Shown here: one piece after another, positions 60,813 to 61,148 of the stretch | How positions within the stretch are numbered: the stretch's first letter is position 1 | Layout: every line of letters begins with the position of its first letter | Assembly (NCBI GenBank): GCA_023433705.1 | Contig: JAEYUC010000001.1 | Coordinates: 1-61,148, forward strand | Length of the DNA stretch: 61,148 bases | Source: Pseudomonadota bacterium | GTDB lineage: Bacteria; Pseudomonadota; Gammaproteobacteria; Steroidobacterales; Steroidobacteraceae | Reading direction: 5' to 3' | The notes under the pieces: generated by a model | The model's database searches: none | What the model was told of the DNA's origin: nothing | What the model saw: the letters and a program-made list of their open reading frames with translations, nothing else | Program-made: the position numbers and the translations under genes

Positions 60813-61148
60813 ATGACCGTCCTCGCACTCGCCCTGGTCCTGCTCGCCGCGCTCACCCACGCGAGCTGGAACATCTCCGCCAAGTTCGCCGCGCAATCCC
60901 GCCACTTCGTGTGGCTGTTCTCGTTCGGATCGGTGCTCATCTACGGGCCGGTGGTCGCCGCGGTCCTGTATGTGGAGCGGCCGGTGTTCGAGAGTCGGCA
61001 CTGGCTCGCGCTCGCGGCGACATCGGTGCTGCACCTCGCGTATTCCGTCACGCTGCAGGCGGGGTATCGGCAATCGGACCTGTCAGTGGTCTATCCGGTC
61101 GCGCGCGGCACGGGTCCGCTGCTGTCGTTCCTGGGCGCCGTGTTGCTG
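60813..61148 (+). CDS. EamA/DMT-type transporter, N-terminal part
   Basis: The window ends inside this gene after 112 codons. The product is a multi-helix membrane protein of the drug/metabolite transporter superfamily: an N-terminal helix (LALALVLLAALTHASWNIS) with the family HASWNI motif and QAGYRQSDLSVVYPVARGTG, which matches the EamA repeat. ATG 60813 was chosen. The substrate is unknown. It diverges from the TonB receptor. Confidence 0.85.
   Translation, partial: MTVLALALVLLAALTHASWNISAKFAAQSRHFVWLFSFGSVLIYGPVVAAVLYVERPVFESRHWLALAATSVLHLAYSVTLQAGYRQSDLSVVYPVARGTGPLLSFLGAVLL

Overview
This 61 kb window is GC-rich, densely coding chromosomal DNA from a Gram-negative bacterium, most likely a gammaproteobacterium. 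The evidence is gene order: xerD-dsbC; queA-tgt-yajC-secD-secF; suhB diverging from trmJ and an isc-type pair; ndk-rlmN-pilW-rodZ-hisS-yfgM-bamB-der; guaB-guaA beside divergent xseA. The large TonB-dependent receptor, secreted xylanase and pectate lyase, a c-type-cytochrome dehydrogenase and a ThuA protein suggest a plant-polymer or sugar scavenger, perhaps of the Steroidobacteraceae/Nevskiales/Xanthomonadales neighbourhood. That placement is inference; no rRNA gene is present.

Layout. 1-2.1 kb: xerD tail, dsbC, a bidirectional terminator, fdxA, a zinc-ribbon Nudix hydrolase and tRNA-Leu(CAA). 2.2-4.3 kb: an ECF sigma factor, a one-helix membrane protein that looks like its anti-sigma partner, and a secreted two-PDZ protein. 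4.3-10.5 kb: queuosine synthesis (queA, tgt), SecDF-YajC and a TerC-type membrane protein. 10.6-12.5 kb: an amino-acid permease with an unusual extracytoplasmic insertion, then a long palindromic element that supplies the stop codon of suhB. 12.6-24.2 kb: housekeeping genes, including a cysteine desulfurase fused to a degenerate IscU-like domain. 24.2-26.8 kb: a LytS/LytTR-type two-component system and a P460-like cytochrome. 26.8-33.1 kb: DUF488 protein, M23 peptidase, xseA, guaB, guaA. 33.1-49.9 kb: accessory region with GH10 xylanase, cupin, GNAT, M14 peptidase, TPR protein, dehydrogenase-cytochrome, ThuA, malic enzyme, an SLT-like lipoprotein coupled to a GIY-YIG protein, pectate lyase and aldo/keto reductase. 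49.9-52.6 kb: gdhA behind a long structured leader, two small proteins and a VOC protein. 52.7-61.1 kb: two 272-residue 2OG-Fe(II) oxygenase paralogues flanking an amidohydrolase, a DsbA-like lipoprotein and a LOG-family protein, then a TonB receptor and the start of an EamA transporter.

Taken together, the window couples core information processing and envelope biogenesis (Sec translocon, BAM lipoprotein, RodZ, disulfide exchange) with a scavenging lifestyle (outer-membrane uptake, secreted polysaccharidases, periplasmic redox enzymes). Several genes start with GTG only 6-7 bases after a good -10 hexamer, suggesting that leaderless mRNAs are common here. No CRISPR array, prophage or intact insertion sequence was seen. 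No gene-free stretch exceeds 300 bases; the longest are 40986-41269, 60535-60812 and 51222-51469, and their contents are listed.
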